Source: Salvator merianae (taxonomy: Eukaryota > Chordata > Lepidosauria > Squamata > Teiidae). Taken from it: a stretch of 64,000 bases of DNA. The notes beneath the pieces were generated by a model, which was not told the origin of the DNA, did not search any database, and saw only the letters and a list, made by a program, of their open reading frames with translations. The DNA lies in assembly GCA_003586115.2 (NCBI GenBank), contig QVOM02000072.1, forward strand, positions 2,694,361 through 2,758,360, written 5' to 3'. A program made the translations under genes and the position numbers. This document shows positions 32,636 through 44,279 of the stretch, in pieces. Position 1 is the first letter of the stretch. Each line of letters starts with the position of its first letter.

Positions 32636-32918
32636 ACAAGAAGCAGGACCTTCTCAGCTATGGCCCCCGCCATCTGGAATGCTCTCCTCTAGGACACTTG
32701 TGAGGCTGCTGCAGTCATATCATTCAGGAATCTGTTGAGGGCATCCCCTTTCCCTTAAGCTTTTCCTGTATGAATGGATGCATTCCTCCCATGTTTCCCT
32801 TTCCTCCCCCACTATTTTAAATTCTGTTTTATGTTAACTATTTCAAGATATTTTCTGTGTAAACCATTTGGAGCTGTTTATACAGGAAGCACTGTATAAA
32901 ATTTTAAAATAAATAACT
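32636..32918 (+). mobile_element. L2-like LINE 3' end (second copy)
   Basis: RPFSAMAPAIWNALL-like conceptual residues come from CTTCTCAGCTATGGCCCCCG onward. The tail is TTTGGAGCTGTTTATACAGG and AAAATAAATAA. This parallels the end of the 17648-18911 element (fixed-order PRxWNxLP-type C-terminus, then an A-rich tail). Severely truncated. Confidence 0.65.
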
Positions 32919-33345
32919 TGTTAAGCACTGTGTTTCTCAGTTGAATACAAAGGGCCAGAAAGGCAAGAGTGTTACATATTCTACTTTTCAAAATGCCACA
33001 TGGCTAATTTATAAAAATAAATATACTGTCCATAAATTACACTGTGACTATGTCTTGCTTTAAAAAAAAAATCCAGAGCTGAGTGAATAACACAGAGTTG
33101 TCAAGAGACAGCCATGAGCTATGGTGGGAAGTGCCTTAACTCCAGATGAATTATGTATTACCTTTCAGCAGCAAGATATTTTCTCATTAAAGCAGATCAC
33201 TCATTATGGCCTGTCACTCAATAGTTTATATCCAAGATAAGGTGTAATTTATACTATATGAAGCGAAAGGAAACGATCACATATTACCAGTCCATCTCGT
33301 GTCTCTTCTGTGCTGCCTGGAGCTGATAAAGTTGTGCTCCAGGGC
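32919..33345. other. no recognised repeat or gene
   Basis: AT-rich, complex sequence. Candidate non-repetitive stretch; conservation cannot be judged here. Confidence 0.3.
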
Positions 33346-33720
33346 CGCGTCCAGACAGGGGATAAATAGTGTTATTATGGCTTGGCTATGCTGGGATTGC
33401 CACACGTATCTGTGGCAACCCCACCATAGTCCCATGATATCAGGGTGAAAACTTGCTATGACCTATTTTGGGAAAACCCAACCCTGAACTTGAGTTTTCC
33501 GGTCTGGATGCTGCCAGTGGGATCCGCCATCTTGAACATGGTCACCACATATGTGTGAGGCCCAAAAAAGGCAGCCGTGCATGTGCAGTGGTTGTGATCA
33601 TACATTTCCGGGTATTTCACACCATCAAAACAGATGTGCATGTTACTACATTGTGCAAGCCCAACACCAGACCTGTGCTGGCAATTAGCAATCAATTATT
33701 CTGGAGGGAATAATTCTGGA
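33346..33720. mobile_element. family H DNA element, copy 1
   Basis: GCGTCCAGACAGGGGATAAA leads to the hairpin GGGATTGCCACACG/TGTGGCAACCCCA (33392-33424), then GCAGCCGTGCATGTGCAGTGG and CAGATGTGCATG. The same order is at 42471-42730. Non-coding. Confidence 0.6.
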
Positions 33721-34179
33721 ATATCGCTTATTAGTGTGATTTTCGGGCAACATCTGGGGCCATCCCGAAAAGATGAGAAGGGCAGCAGGTGAATGAAGGC
33801 CGGTCATGGATGGTACCACTTGAAGTTGTAGGTGACAGACACAGTCTTTGACTGTGAGGGATAGAAGAGACATGACAGAGGGGTATAAAATAACACATGA
33901 TATGGAAAGTAGCAATTCCCTGAAACTGAATGATGGGCAAATTCAGGACAGAGAAGAAGTGGTTCTTCCTGCAGCTCATAATTAAACTACGTAGCAACAG
34001 CCACCAGCTGAAAAGCTTTTAAGAGGAGATGAGACCCGGTCAAAGAGGAGAAGAGTATAAAGCCTGCAGCTTGTGCCTTACAACTGTAATGTAAGTGTAC
34101 TCTGTAACCAGAACTGAAAGTAAAGTTATCCTTCATATAACAGTTTTGCTTAGTGTACATTGCATAATGTCACACTTTA
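33721..34179. other. no recognised feature
   Basis: Spacer, partly resembling a degraded CR1 (GAGACATGACAGAGGGGTATAAAATAACACATGATATGG is reminiscent of CR1 ORF2-region DNA) but too short to assign. Confidence 0.25.
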
Positions 34180-34286
34180 GGCTGCATCCAGACATTGCTT
34201 ACTTATTCCGCGATATTTGGATATCCATGCTTTATTCCAAAATATCTAAATATAGCAAAATAAGTAAGTGATGTCTGGATGCAGCC
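34180..34286. mobile_element. short palindromic MITE, GGCTGCATCCAGACA termini, copy 2
   Basis: GGCTGCATCCAGACATTGC at the left and GATGTCTGGATGCAGCC at the right, 107 bp, flanked on both sides by TA. A TA duplication would suggest Tc1/mariner. Interior TATTTGGATATCC/AATATCTAAATA forms the rest of the hairpin. Confidence 0.8.
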
Positions 34287-34889
34287 TAAATTATATTGCT
34301 TTATACAGATCATTGCCAGATATAGAACACTGCCTGGTAAGTGAACCAGTGAATCACCTCTGGTACCTCAATGTGACTTTTACAGTGTGGGACCAGAAAC
34401 ACCATGTTGTGCATAGGATGACTGTAGAGCTTAACTGTATTTTGCATTGCTTGGAAAGCTTGCCTTAGGCAAAATATAACTGACAGTTAAAGTCTGAGGT
34501 AAAGGAGCTCTGGGGTAAAAATAAATATATTTGGAGGGAAAGTAAACAGGTAACATAACTGGTGACAAAGAGCTGATGGGACTCTAAAATCAAGATAAGA
34601 TCAGCCATTTAAAGCTGATGGGTCCTTAATGAACATAACTGATGGGTGATTTTAAAATTCCTCTTAGGGGTATAAGTTGAGGTGTAATTGGGCCTTAAAG
34701 CTATGGCCACTAAGGATAGCTGAAAAGAGTTGTTGAAGTATATTGGTTGGAACAAGGAAAGATAAGAAGTGCCTAAAAAAAAAAAGGAGGCCTGCAGAAA
34801 AGAGTTCCAGAGTCAGGCTCAAAGACAGACCACAGTGGTGTTTCATTCTGGGAAAATGGCGCATAGATGGAAACTGGTATTTGGCTTCA
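34287..34889. other. no recognised feature
   Basis: Repeated GCTGATGGG phrases at about 34571-34645. Otherwise nothing recognisable. Confidence 0.3.
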
Positions 34890-36090
34890 GTGTAAAACTG
34901 GGGGTTAAGGGAACCATGGCCGAAAGCTCCATTGACTTGCATTGGGCTAACCAATTCACCCAAGAACTTACATTGACGTGAAAGGGATATTGGCCTCTCA
35001 ATACAAGTCAGTGGAAGAAAGAAAAACTCCATTGACTTGCACTGGGTTGACTGACCTGCCTGAAAATTTACGTTGATTTAAATAGGGAACTGGCTTTTCA
35101 ATGCACGTCACTGTAAGAAGGAAGCCTGAACTGATGGGGACACAGGCACCCTGGGGGGATCTACCATGGGGGCAATGCCAAAAGCACAAATGTCATGCCT
35201 GGAACCTCTACCACACAGATGTCATGTAAGATGCCAACTTCCCCTGCACAGTCTGACAAGGCCTTTTCTGAGAACACAATGCTGAGCACTCAGATGCCAT
35301 GCAAGATGCCGTACATGCCCCCCCATACATCCCAGACAGGAGATCAATGCCAAAGCTGAGCAGGAAGGGTAGAAAGAAGAATGTCTCCTACCTTGGAAGA
35401 TTTCTGAAGATGATGAAGATGGAAGCCATCACCTTCCACTTGGCCACTGCTGGAGCCTCTGACTAGTTGCCAGCATGTTTTGCAGCCATCCCTTTCAAAC
35501 CTCTGCTCAGAAAAAAAATATTTTGCACCCCAAAAAAGTTGTGTGTACAACAAAAAATAGGATGCACTAAAGATGTGTATCCAAAAAGACACACCTACAT
35601 ATCACATAAACACGAAAAAGCACTCTGCAGATGCTCAAGAACCCAGTCACTTAGTCATCATGACACACAAGCAAACACAAGCGAACAGACTAAACAAATA
35701 CAAACACACTGTAGCAACCTTCTCCACACTCTCCACTCAAAAGCAGTCAAAACCATGCAAAGCTGCACTCAGATCTCATTTTCACTCACTGACCAACCAA
35801 ACATTTTTGTCAGTATATCGCAACACAAGTAGGAAAATGGCTCTTGGAGCCAAGAGCAGGCTGCAATATGCTGCAGAGTTGTCCTCTGACCTCTGAGTTT
35901 CAGCAGGAAACCACACCAACGATCCACTTCACTGAATTGCACTGAGAAACCAATTCTGCACTGAAACCAACGTAATTGTCAGATGGTTTGGTCAACCCAG
36001 TGCAAGTCGATGTAATTTTCAAGCAGGTCATTCAACCCAATTCAAGACATGGAGGTTTTGGCAAGAACCCCTGAAATGGATGTCTGTGTG
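34890..36090. mobile_element. family L foldback element with duplicated arms
   Basis: The left arm contains two ~90-bp tandem units: CTCCATTGACTTGCATTGGG (34928) and CTCCATTGACTTGCACTGGG (35027), each followed by a tract ending in AACTGGC-like sequence. The right arm (35925-36080) carries inverse units (CCCAGTGCAAGTCGATG, CAAGCAGGTCATTCAACCC). The interior (35120-35900) has no recognised domain; its frames of up to 121 codons lack motifs. Segments ACACAAGTAGGAAAATGGC and GTTGTCCTCTGAC recur at 59900-59970. Confidence 0.6.
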
Positions 36091-36223
36091 TAAATTGGGG
36101 CAGATCACCATTTGCCAATCATGCAACAGCAAACGTGCACAGTTGGAAGCGATTTAAATGGAGGTACCATTCTAATTGAAATAAAGCCGAAACCACTAAC
36201 AGATAAGGAGAAATTGAAGCCCG

Positions 36224-36420
36224 CAGCTGAAGAAGCTTAAGCGGCTTACAAGGTTATTTTTCGCCCGAAGGCTTACATCTGTCTATCTTCCGCATCACAC
36301 AATGTGATGCTCCCTATTTATCTACTTGCAATTACTTGCTTTCGAACAGCTAGGTTGGCTGGAGCTAGAGGCTCAGCTGAAGAAGCTTCGGCCGAGAAAA
36401 GCAGGGTATAAAAAAACAAC
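36224..36420. mobile_element. rearranged SINE: inverted body plus forward tail
   Basis: The body 36239-36373 is the inverse of the SINE at 16190-16305 (GGCTTACAAGG through CTAGGTTGGCTGGAGC). It is followed in forward orientation by AAGCTTCGGCCGAGAAAAGC and AGGGTATAAAAA, the tail of the same family. CAGCTGAAGAAGCTT occurs at both 36224-36238 and 36374-36388. Confidence 0.7.
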
Positions 36421-36439
36421 AACAACCAAGTTCTTGCAA

Positions 36440-36620
36440 CCAGGAGCAGCATAACTCTGTTCCCAATCACAACTAGCTGTGGAGTATTAATTAGTGCTCC
36501 ACAGCTTTACCAGGAGCTGAAAGACAACTCCCGGTAAAGTGCATTTGCACTTGCTATGGCTGGGCCTGTGCAATCGCCCAGTCATGCCTGTGCATGCAGG
36601 CACAGCGCTGGCAATCATTA
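36440..36620. mobile_element. family C DNA element fragment with conserved hairpins
   Basis: TGTGGAGTATTAA/TTAGTGCTCCACA (about 36479-36504) and TTTACCAGGAGCT/ACTCCCGGTAAA (about 36506-36537) repeat, in inverse order, the hairpins at 24442-24500. A (C/G)CATGCAGGC-type palindrome follows near 36590. Ends unclear. Confidence 0.6.
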
Positions 36621-37465
36621 TGGTAATGGAGGAAGGAGGTGCAGACTCTATCGGAGGGTTGAGTAACTGAACTGATAGGCTAGAAGTGTTAAAACGATAG
36701 GCTTATAATATATAAGCTTGGAATTGGCAGATACCTTATAAGATGAGATAATTTTCTCTGTGTGCGTGATACCGTTATTTCTACCTTTTTAAAGAGAACC
36801 TCAATTAGTAAATCCTTTTTGGAATGCTTAAAGATCTTTATGTGCTTTCCTGTATTTGGGGGGTCCTATGCCACACCGAATCCCATATATCAGCATTCTG
36901 AAAGTTTTGCTGAAAGAACTTAGTCAGGAAGCAAAGGCGGCTGGGGCATTGACAGTCTTTAAACTACACTCTACCTGGTGGCAGCTGTGAGTCAGAACTG
37001 GACTTTTGGACAAGATAGATGTTAAAAACGTGTGTGACAGTATCAATCACTGCAGCATACCATGTTTCAGATTCTATGAGGCTGAGCGCCTATGTTCCAG
37101 GGATGTCACCTAAGTACTGTCATCTAAATACGGGCTGAATCAGAGTAATATGCAGGAATGCAAGTTGGAAACCCATGTTGTTTCCACACTTGCCTGTTAT
37201 CCCAGACCAGTGACTGCCTACTGCACGTCTTCTGCATATGACTAGTGCTAGTCCCCCAGAACCATTCCAAACAGTCCCTATTCTGGATTAGTTGTTGACT
37301 GCACCAGCATGTGGAAGGGAGGCTGGTCTGGTACACCAGTCAGTGCAGAGTTGCCCTTTGAGGCTAGCTCAAGACCTGGCTGTTTGTCCTGGCTTTGGAA
37401 CGCTCATTGTAGATTGGGGAAAATCCGCCTCTTTTCTTGAAAGTGCATCTTATTCATCTCTGTCT
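36621..37465. other. no recognised feature
   Basis: Nothing recognisable. Short frames only. Confidence 0.35.
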
Positions 37466-37690
37466 AGGGTCCAAGCTACACTTCCAATTGTTAATCCACC
37501 CTGTGATCCACCTTCAGAGTGAGAGAATATGTCAGAAAAGTGACAGTTTTCCCTCCACATTATCTTACCCAGAAAGCCAACTTTGAGTTAGATAATGTGG
37601 AAAGAAAATGGCTAGTCTGTTTGCTAATGCATTTTTTCCCTCTGAAAGTGAATTGAATGTGGTTTAAAACTTAAGTATAGCTGGATCCTT
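37466..37690. mobile_element. family B palindromic MITE, copy 5
   Basis: GGGTCCAAGCTACACTTCC and TGTTAATCCACC at the left; GGTTTAAAACTTAAGTATAGC and TGGATCC at the right; centre GAGTTAGATAATGTGG. More diverged than copies 2 and 3. Confidence 0.75.
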
Positions 37691-37743
37691 GAAGGTGTCT
37701 AACAGAAGGAACATGTGTTTGCTTTTACGTTCCTTTCGTTTTA

Positions 37744-38440
37744 GACTGTGACCACACACAGTAAAAAAAAGAAAGCTTCTCTGATGTGGCTTAGAGGCAG
37801 TGTAGGGTGCAGTCAGATAGGGCTTTTTGCAGTCAGGCATTTAAGAAAAAGCATTCCTTCTGTAGATGCACAAAGAGTGCCATTCAAACAGTTAAATGAA
37901 TAAGCACCCAAAAGCCTACCTCATTTTTCCACACTGCAGTCTTGTTCACCTCCAAGTCTGACAACGCCTTCCCTGACAAGGATGCTATTCACAGAGTGGC
38001 CTCTTGTCTGCCCAGCTGTGGATCTGGTTGGTTGATCACCTGTAGCAACTGTTCCTATGCTGTGATTGGCTATACTTCCTGCATCTGTATTAACATTGCT
38101 TCCTGCCCAGTCCTACTAAAAGAAAGAGATGTCTTCGGTGTTAGGAAACCCCAAATGAGGAGGAGGCAAGCTTTGAGGTGGAGTAAGGTGAATGCAAGGG
38201 GAAAATGTTCATCCTTAGAGACTCAAATTTGCCCAGAGGGTGCCTCATTAAGCATGTCTGATTGGACCCCCAGAGATCCTTCTGAGATGGGATCATTTAC
38301 AGGCCAGACTGCTGCTTCCCCTCTCATGAACATTCTAGACTAGGAAAGGGTATTACAGATGGGATGAAAACACCAGGGCCACATGCTGCTCTCTCTGAGA
38401 CACTTTTAAGCTGCTTATTTTGTTACATGTAATCACAGCC
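37744..38440. mobile_element. family F MITE, complete copy with TTA target duplication
   Basis: Begins GACTGTGACCACACACAG after TTA (37741-37743) and ends ACATGTAATCACAGCC before TTA (38441-38443). The F landmarks are in order: GAAAGCTTCTCTGATG, CTCTCATGAACATTCTAG, GGGCCACATGCTGC, CACTTTTAAGCTGC. TWA duplication plus G...C ends suggests PIF/Harbinger. The 133-codon frame inside (37942-38343) has no domain. Confidence 0.75.
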
Positions 38441-38443
38441 TTA

Positions 38444-39614
38444 AACAGGGACAATTCACTTTTGTTTCATTTTATATTTGTATACACATTTTATACACAC
38501 ACATATCATCCAAGTATTCTAGGAATGCATGAAGGAGAAGGAAGAGAACTAACAGAAAGCACACATTCATGCTCCTGATTTGTCCAAATGAGTTTTTAGT
38601 TGCTAATGCCATAATGCTAACTCAGCTTTGGAGGAACATTCAATCCCAAGAGCTTTGTGCTTTTCAGTCAAGAATACGTGAAGCCCATCAGTGGCAACAA
38701 AGTATGCTGGAATTTAAATAATGTAACAACAAAACTCAGTTATCAGATGAGGATGATTCATGATAGATTTATGAACCATTCCCAAGACAAATAATTAAAT
38801 TCCAAAGTTATGGACGGAGAAGGAAAAGACGGAGAAAACTGATTTCCCAAAAGCCACAGAGAGCAGCACTCCAGCTTAGAGCCTTTCTATGCACCATGGC
38901 ACACTCCCTCACCAGTATACGGAACACTTCCGAACAAAGAAAGATATCCAGCGCCATTATAATGAGTAAAATAGCCTTTGCCAGGCAAGGAGTTTTGTGA
39001 ACACCAAGTGAGCTACAACGTTTCTGGGCTTAATAGGTAAAGGGATAAAAATGCTTTCAAGTTGAGCTTGGCTGCTGCTGACTTTATGAATAGATCCATG
39101 GATACTGCATGAAATTTTATTGGCAAGAATATGGACCAAAGTAATATAGCATCTTAAGTACTTCTTTAATGCGTTTTGCCACCTACTGTCAGCTGTGAAG
39201 AGCTGTACTGTATACATTTTGGAGATACGATCTGCTTTATCTTTGCCTCTCTACACTTCTCCATTTTCCTCTCTACAAATATAGTTTAGAGGTCAGTTTG
39301 CAAAAATCCTTCGACCATTTGGCGACACTGAATAGACACTGAATAGACACTGAACATGCAGTTCTGGGGATACTCTTACCCTGCACACACAGTGTCCCAT
39401 CCTGTGGATTCTGTTGTTAACCATGTACAGCATTTGCATTTTAGCACATTCTTCTGCAACAGAATGGTACCGTTTGTATCAGATTCCCTGGCACAGGACT
39501 GGGGCAGTTCCCCCAAGAAATCACATCAGATTTCCTAATTTGTCAGTACCTGGGACAGTGCACATATGTTACCACCAGAAATGCACTAACTCCAAGGCTG
39601 CAATCAAATTTTAA
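38444..39614. other. no recognised feature
   Basis: Ordinary AT-rich sequence. A short tandem TGAATAGACAC doublet at about 39327-39352. Confidence 0.35.
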
Positions 39615-40110
39615 AAAGATAGTTCGTCTCAAGGACTGACAGGGAACTCAGACCATTTTCAGCCTGCAATGACTTGGTCACACCTACCATGCCACCACCA
39701 TGCTAAGAATTCACGGATCCCTTTCACCTGATAAAAGGTAAGCTTTGCAGGGAGCGCAGGGGTCCAGGGTCCAGGGTCCAGTGGCAGCAGGGGTGGTGGC
39801 AGTGGCAAGAGCGGTGGCAGGAGAGGGTCTCGGGGTGCCATAGTTGGTGAGGTCAGGGTTAGGCCTGTCCCAGGGTGAGGCAAAGAGAAGCAAAGTGGCT
39901 CCTTGAGCCGTGCAGAATGAATGCAGTCAGCAGTGGCCAGCTCATATCACCACCTTCATGTGACATGAGTGCCAGAGAGCCTGCTGGCTGCCCTCCATGC
40001 CGCTGCAGATTTGGATGGCAGCCCTTTGCCTGGGTCCCTTTCTGACTGAAACAGACCTAGTGCTGGGATTGAGGACGATCTCCATTCTTCTTAAATATAA
40101 GGTATAAACA
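39615..40110. mobile_element. family E DNA element, compact copy
   Basis: GGTCACACCTACCATGCCACC, CACCTGATAAAAGGTAAGC, a G-rich interior and ATGGCAGCCCTTTGCCTGG/GAAACAGACCTAGTGCTGGG match 60560-61400 in order. The end near CTTAAATATAAGGTATAAAC parallels 61515-61530. Confidence 0.65.
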
Positions 40111-40192
40111 GAGTCCAAGTTAGACCAGTGGTCCATCATAGACAAGAGTCACACTACTGGACAAAGAACACTACATGACTCAATTTTTATTA

Positions 40193-40480
40193 CAACCTGG
40201 GGTATATTAGATCTTTGTTTCCCAGCTATGATGTTGCCAGATAGGGGTGTCTTTGACCACGGGAAATGGCTTCATGGACCATTTCCTGGGTTGCAAGAAG
40301 CAATGGTGATGTGAGATCAAAATGCCTGCTGAAAGAGCAGACTGAGCACTCAGGAAGGGCTTAATTCTGCTTGCCATATACAGCACTCTGGCAAATGTGG
40401 TGGGATAGCAAATGGCTGCATGTGGATCTATGTGGACCTGTACTCTGGGAGTGCACCAATTGTGCCATGAGGAAGCAGGT
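40193..40480. mobile_element. family H-like fragment
   Basis: CCCAGCTATGATGTTGCCAG and ATGGACCATTTCCTGGGTTG resemble 24828-24850 and 25020-25080. Ends uncertain. Confidence 0.35.
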
Positions 40481-42470
40481 CTGACCAGACCCTATGTCCT
40501 TGTGGCTGAGTTGCAGCACCATGAATGCATCATGCAGATTCTGTCATGCTCAGCACAGCCCATAATGACTGGGAAGAAGCTTTCCTAGGATTCAGAGAAG
40601 AATCTCCTATCTCAAGCTGCTAGGAATTAATCTTGAGATTTCCTGCAAGCAAAGCATGTGCATTATGACAAACTTCCTCCATAATAAAACAGCTTGAAAG
40701 GTGATGAGCTTTTCACAGAATCCAACATTTTGCCTCCGTTTGTGAGTGAAAAAAATCAATTATGCATGGAGCAATAATTCAGGGCAGGAAGTATACTGTA
40801 TTTGGAAAAACAGTCTTTTAGGTTATGTTGTCAAGATTTTTAGACAGTAGCTTTTAACAAAATTGAAAAAGCTCTCTATGACTGCCTAGGAAGAGTCTGG
40901 TTATATTTCCTAAGAATGCTTCCTAAGAATTAGTCCGAAAATAGAGCTCCCACCAGAAAACAAAGGGAAGTTATAGCTAAACTATAGTGACAACGAAGAA
41001 ATGACCATGGTGTAACAACCTCCTCCCTGTCAGTTTGAATCTACAGTTTCCTCTCAGCTCAGCTTTGTAAGTTTCTTACTTTGCAGGATTAATGTGCGCC
41101 TGTTGTTGGAATCATTGATAAAGATAGGGAAGCCAGAACAGAAAGAGACAACAGAAGGATAGGATACTTTTAAAAAATGAGTCAGGATTGTGCCCAGACT
41201 AAAGCTTACTTCCTACTCCAAAATATCTCAAAATACTCAGATCGATTCTGTGCAACACACAACTGCATCTGCAACACACAGTAGACGTAGGAACTAATGC
41301 AAAATATTCTGTTTTAGGAGGCGCGAGTGAGGTATGGGTTGGCCTCAAGCATCAATGAACCTGGCCCCAAAGTTGGATCTCCTCCTGACCAGGGAAAAGG
41401 GCAGGGAAACCTGTCCAAAAATAGATGTTTGGCTCTCTGAAAAGAAGCTTCTTCTCATGTGACTTTGATGGCCCACCTTCTCCCCTGAGCCAGTCTTCAG
41501 CAGACGGTTCCCCATAGGACCCCACTATTGGAAAGCAGAAGATCTTTGGATCTAAATGTTCCCTGGGATTCAGACCAGATTAGGAGGAGCTAACCGGAGC
41601 TTTGTGTTGCAGCGTCTGAATTCATGGCTGTGTTTCCACTTACTGCTGGAGATGTCTGTATGGACCATCTTGGGCATCATGCCTCCATTTTTATCAGCAT
41701 AAGACTCCCACTGGGGAGTGCAGTGCCCATCTGCAATGGCTGACGGTGAGACATCAAAATAGCACTTGGAGGCTGAGCACCTTGGTTGCTATTCTTCAGA
41801 TATGCTTCCATACTGGGAAAAAAAAAATTGGAAGTGCCCAGTGATGCTGCAGGGAGGGTATTTCCATGGAGCCAACTCTTCCCAGGTCAGCTAAAAACCT
41901 GGGCAAACAAAAGAAATCTTAACATGGCATCAGCATCTCCCTAGAAGGCCATGGCAAACTACTTCTGTGTCTACCAAGAAAATGGCTTGGCAATGTCCAT
42001 GCAGGCAACCGGGATTGGCCTTGTCTTGATGGCACTTAAGATCAAGATTAAATTTCAAGGGTACAACTTTGGAAGGTGACCCAGCCTTTCCTGGGATGAT
42101 CTCTGTGTAACAACGGAATCAAGAGTTGGTATCGACAAAAAATGCATCTGTGTACGCTTGGGCAGGCAGACAAACACATTTCAGGATTCTTAACAGGTGT
42201 GCCTGGAATTGCTGAGCATTCCTGGGGTTTGAGAGGGGTGAAGAATAACCAGGGGACAGGTTAGAATGGGCTCTGCTACACCTCTTCTTGCACATGGGAG
42301 ACAGCATCATCATTCCCTTGTCCTTGACAAAGATCAGCATGGCAGTGAAGGAACCTTGCTGTGCCGCCTTCATTCTGAATATCTTTCACCACAATCATGC
42401 ATGGAAGTAAAACTCTCCATTGTGTATGATACGTTCCTGTTTTATCTCTCTCTCTCTCTGACCTCTGTGG
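40481..42470. other. no recognised gene; possible SINE fragment near 41890-42060
   Basis: GGTCAGCTAAAAACCTGGGC and GCAAACTACTTCTGTGTCTACC look like pieces of an old SINE (the GGCAAACCACTTCTG phrase occurs in the tRNA-derived family). The rest is unrecognised. Confidence 0.3.
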
Positions 42471-42730
42471 TCCCATCCAGATGGAGCGAATATAGTACTA
42501 TTATGGTGCCACTATGGTGGGGTTGCCACATGTATCTGTGGCAACCCCACCACAGCTACAGTATATGCCCCCTAAAATGCATGGGCTGAAAAAGACGGCC
42601 ATGCATGTGCAATGGTGGCATCACGCACATTCAGGTACTTCAGGACCCAGATGTGCATGTCCACCGTGCATGGGGGGGGGCAAAAACCACGCCCACACGT
42701 GTGTGGTGGTCATGATGGTACACTTTCATT
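42471..42730. mobile_element. family H DNA element, copy 2
   Basis: The hairpin GTGGGGTTGCCAC/GTGGCAACCCCAC (42520-42553) is preceded by GGTCCCATCCAGATGGAGCG and followed by GGCCATGCATGTGCAATGG and CCAGATGTGCATG, matching 33346-33600. No coding capacity. Confidence 0.65.
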
Positions 42731-44279
42731 ATTTTGTGTCAGCAAAATGCCCAGATGTCCATATACCAAAAAGCACACAGACAGCACAATCCCTGTGCTG
42801 TCTTGCCAACAGGCAGTCATTCCAGAGGGGCTTTGTTTGGAGCTGACCTCTGCATATGTGCAGGATCCTGGGTTCAAATTATTTTCTCTGGATCCAAAAT
42901 GCACATCTCTACTAGTGTGTCCCCGTGCTTTAGCAGTGAAAGCTGGGCTGCAGTCCATTTTCCATCTTCCTTTCCCAGATGCAATCAGTAGCCCCCAGTG
43001 GAGAGTTTTACCCCGTGCATCTTGTATATGATGGTACATTTTTGCCTCTTGGGTCGCCTGTTTTTCTAATTGGGGAGGTTTCTCTTGCTCTGTTTGGAAC
43101 TTGAATCCCTCTGTTTTCATTTTACTGGGGGAACGGGTTACAAGAAGCATCCCTTTCTTTTGTTTGTTGTTCTTCCTTCAGGCCACTGCTATTGCTGCTC
43201 AGACTTTCCTCCACCAGCACCACAAGGGCAGTGAGACAGGGCAACTGTAGCAAACCTTTACCATTTGTAATGTACGCTCTCTGTTTTGCAGCCTTCCCTT
43301 GCTCTGCTTGTGCAATTTCACACTCAGGGCCACTTTCCATCAACACTCTTGTTTTTACTTTGGGCTTCTCTGCTGGCCAACGTTTGCCTGTGAGGAAGCT
43401 TGCAGCCATTCTTACCCCTTTGCCATGACAAAGGTTTCCGTGGCTTCAGTAGTTGCCTGGTAACAACGAAAAAGAAGGGGAGGTCAGCCAATCATAAGGC
43501 ATACCTGGTCCGGGTAGGAGGGGGAAACAAGAGTTGCATCTGTGGCTGGAGCCACCAGAGCCAGTCTGGCGCAGTGGCAGGAAAGTATGGCTAAAAAGGG
43601 ACCACATCCACAATACAGTACAGGGGCCGGTGGGGGAGTGGGGAGAAGAAGAGCAGGAACTGCAGAGGCAGACACCGCAACCAAAGCAAACCTGTTGCTT
43701 CATAATCTGTGTACAGTCTGGCCCTGGAGTGCTCGACTTCAATGCACTGCTGCGCAAATGCTGGAAATAAATAAAATAAAACAATAATTAAAAAAGCAGG
43801 AACGCCAGGGGATGAGTGAGATGCCACCACATATGGGAGAAGCAAGCACATTTAACGTTTTTTCATAAACTGTGTACAGTAATGCCTGTGAGTGCTGCTG
43901 TGCAGATGGGGGGGGGGGGAAGGAAAATAAGCAATTTTGTGCCTTTTGTTAGGGACACCACCTTTACGAATGGGTGCAAAGCCAAAGAAGGTGGGGAAAA
44001 CGCCACCCCCCAAAAAAAACATTTCAATTGATGGATGGGGAAACATCCAACCTTTCCAAGGGAGAGGGAGGAGAAGGATAAGACAGATGTAGAGGAAAAG
44101 ATCCCCTCTCAGCAGATCAGGGACAGAGACAAGTGTGGACACAGAAACACACACTAAGCCTGCCCTTTTTTGCCACTGTGTGAACTAGTCAATTATGGTC
44201 CGAGGCTTTACAAGGGGAGGAACGCAGACTAAATAACTGTGGTGTAAATGGGCCCTTACTGACAAGCTATCAGTCTTAG
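42731..44279. other. unassigned region with overlapping minus-strand frames
   Basis: On the minus strand two overlapping frames in different phases occur (43122-43409, 95 codons from an ATG; and 42710-43150, 146 codons). They have no recognised domain. G-runs occur at 42670-42680 and 43907-43919. May be old DNA-element interior; cannot be assigned. Confidence 0.25.
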
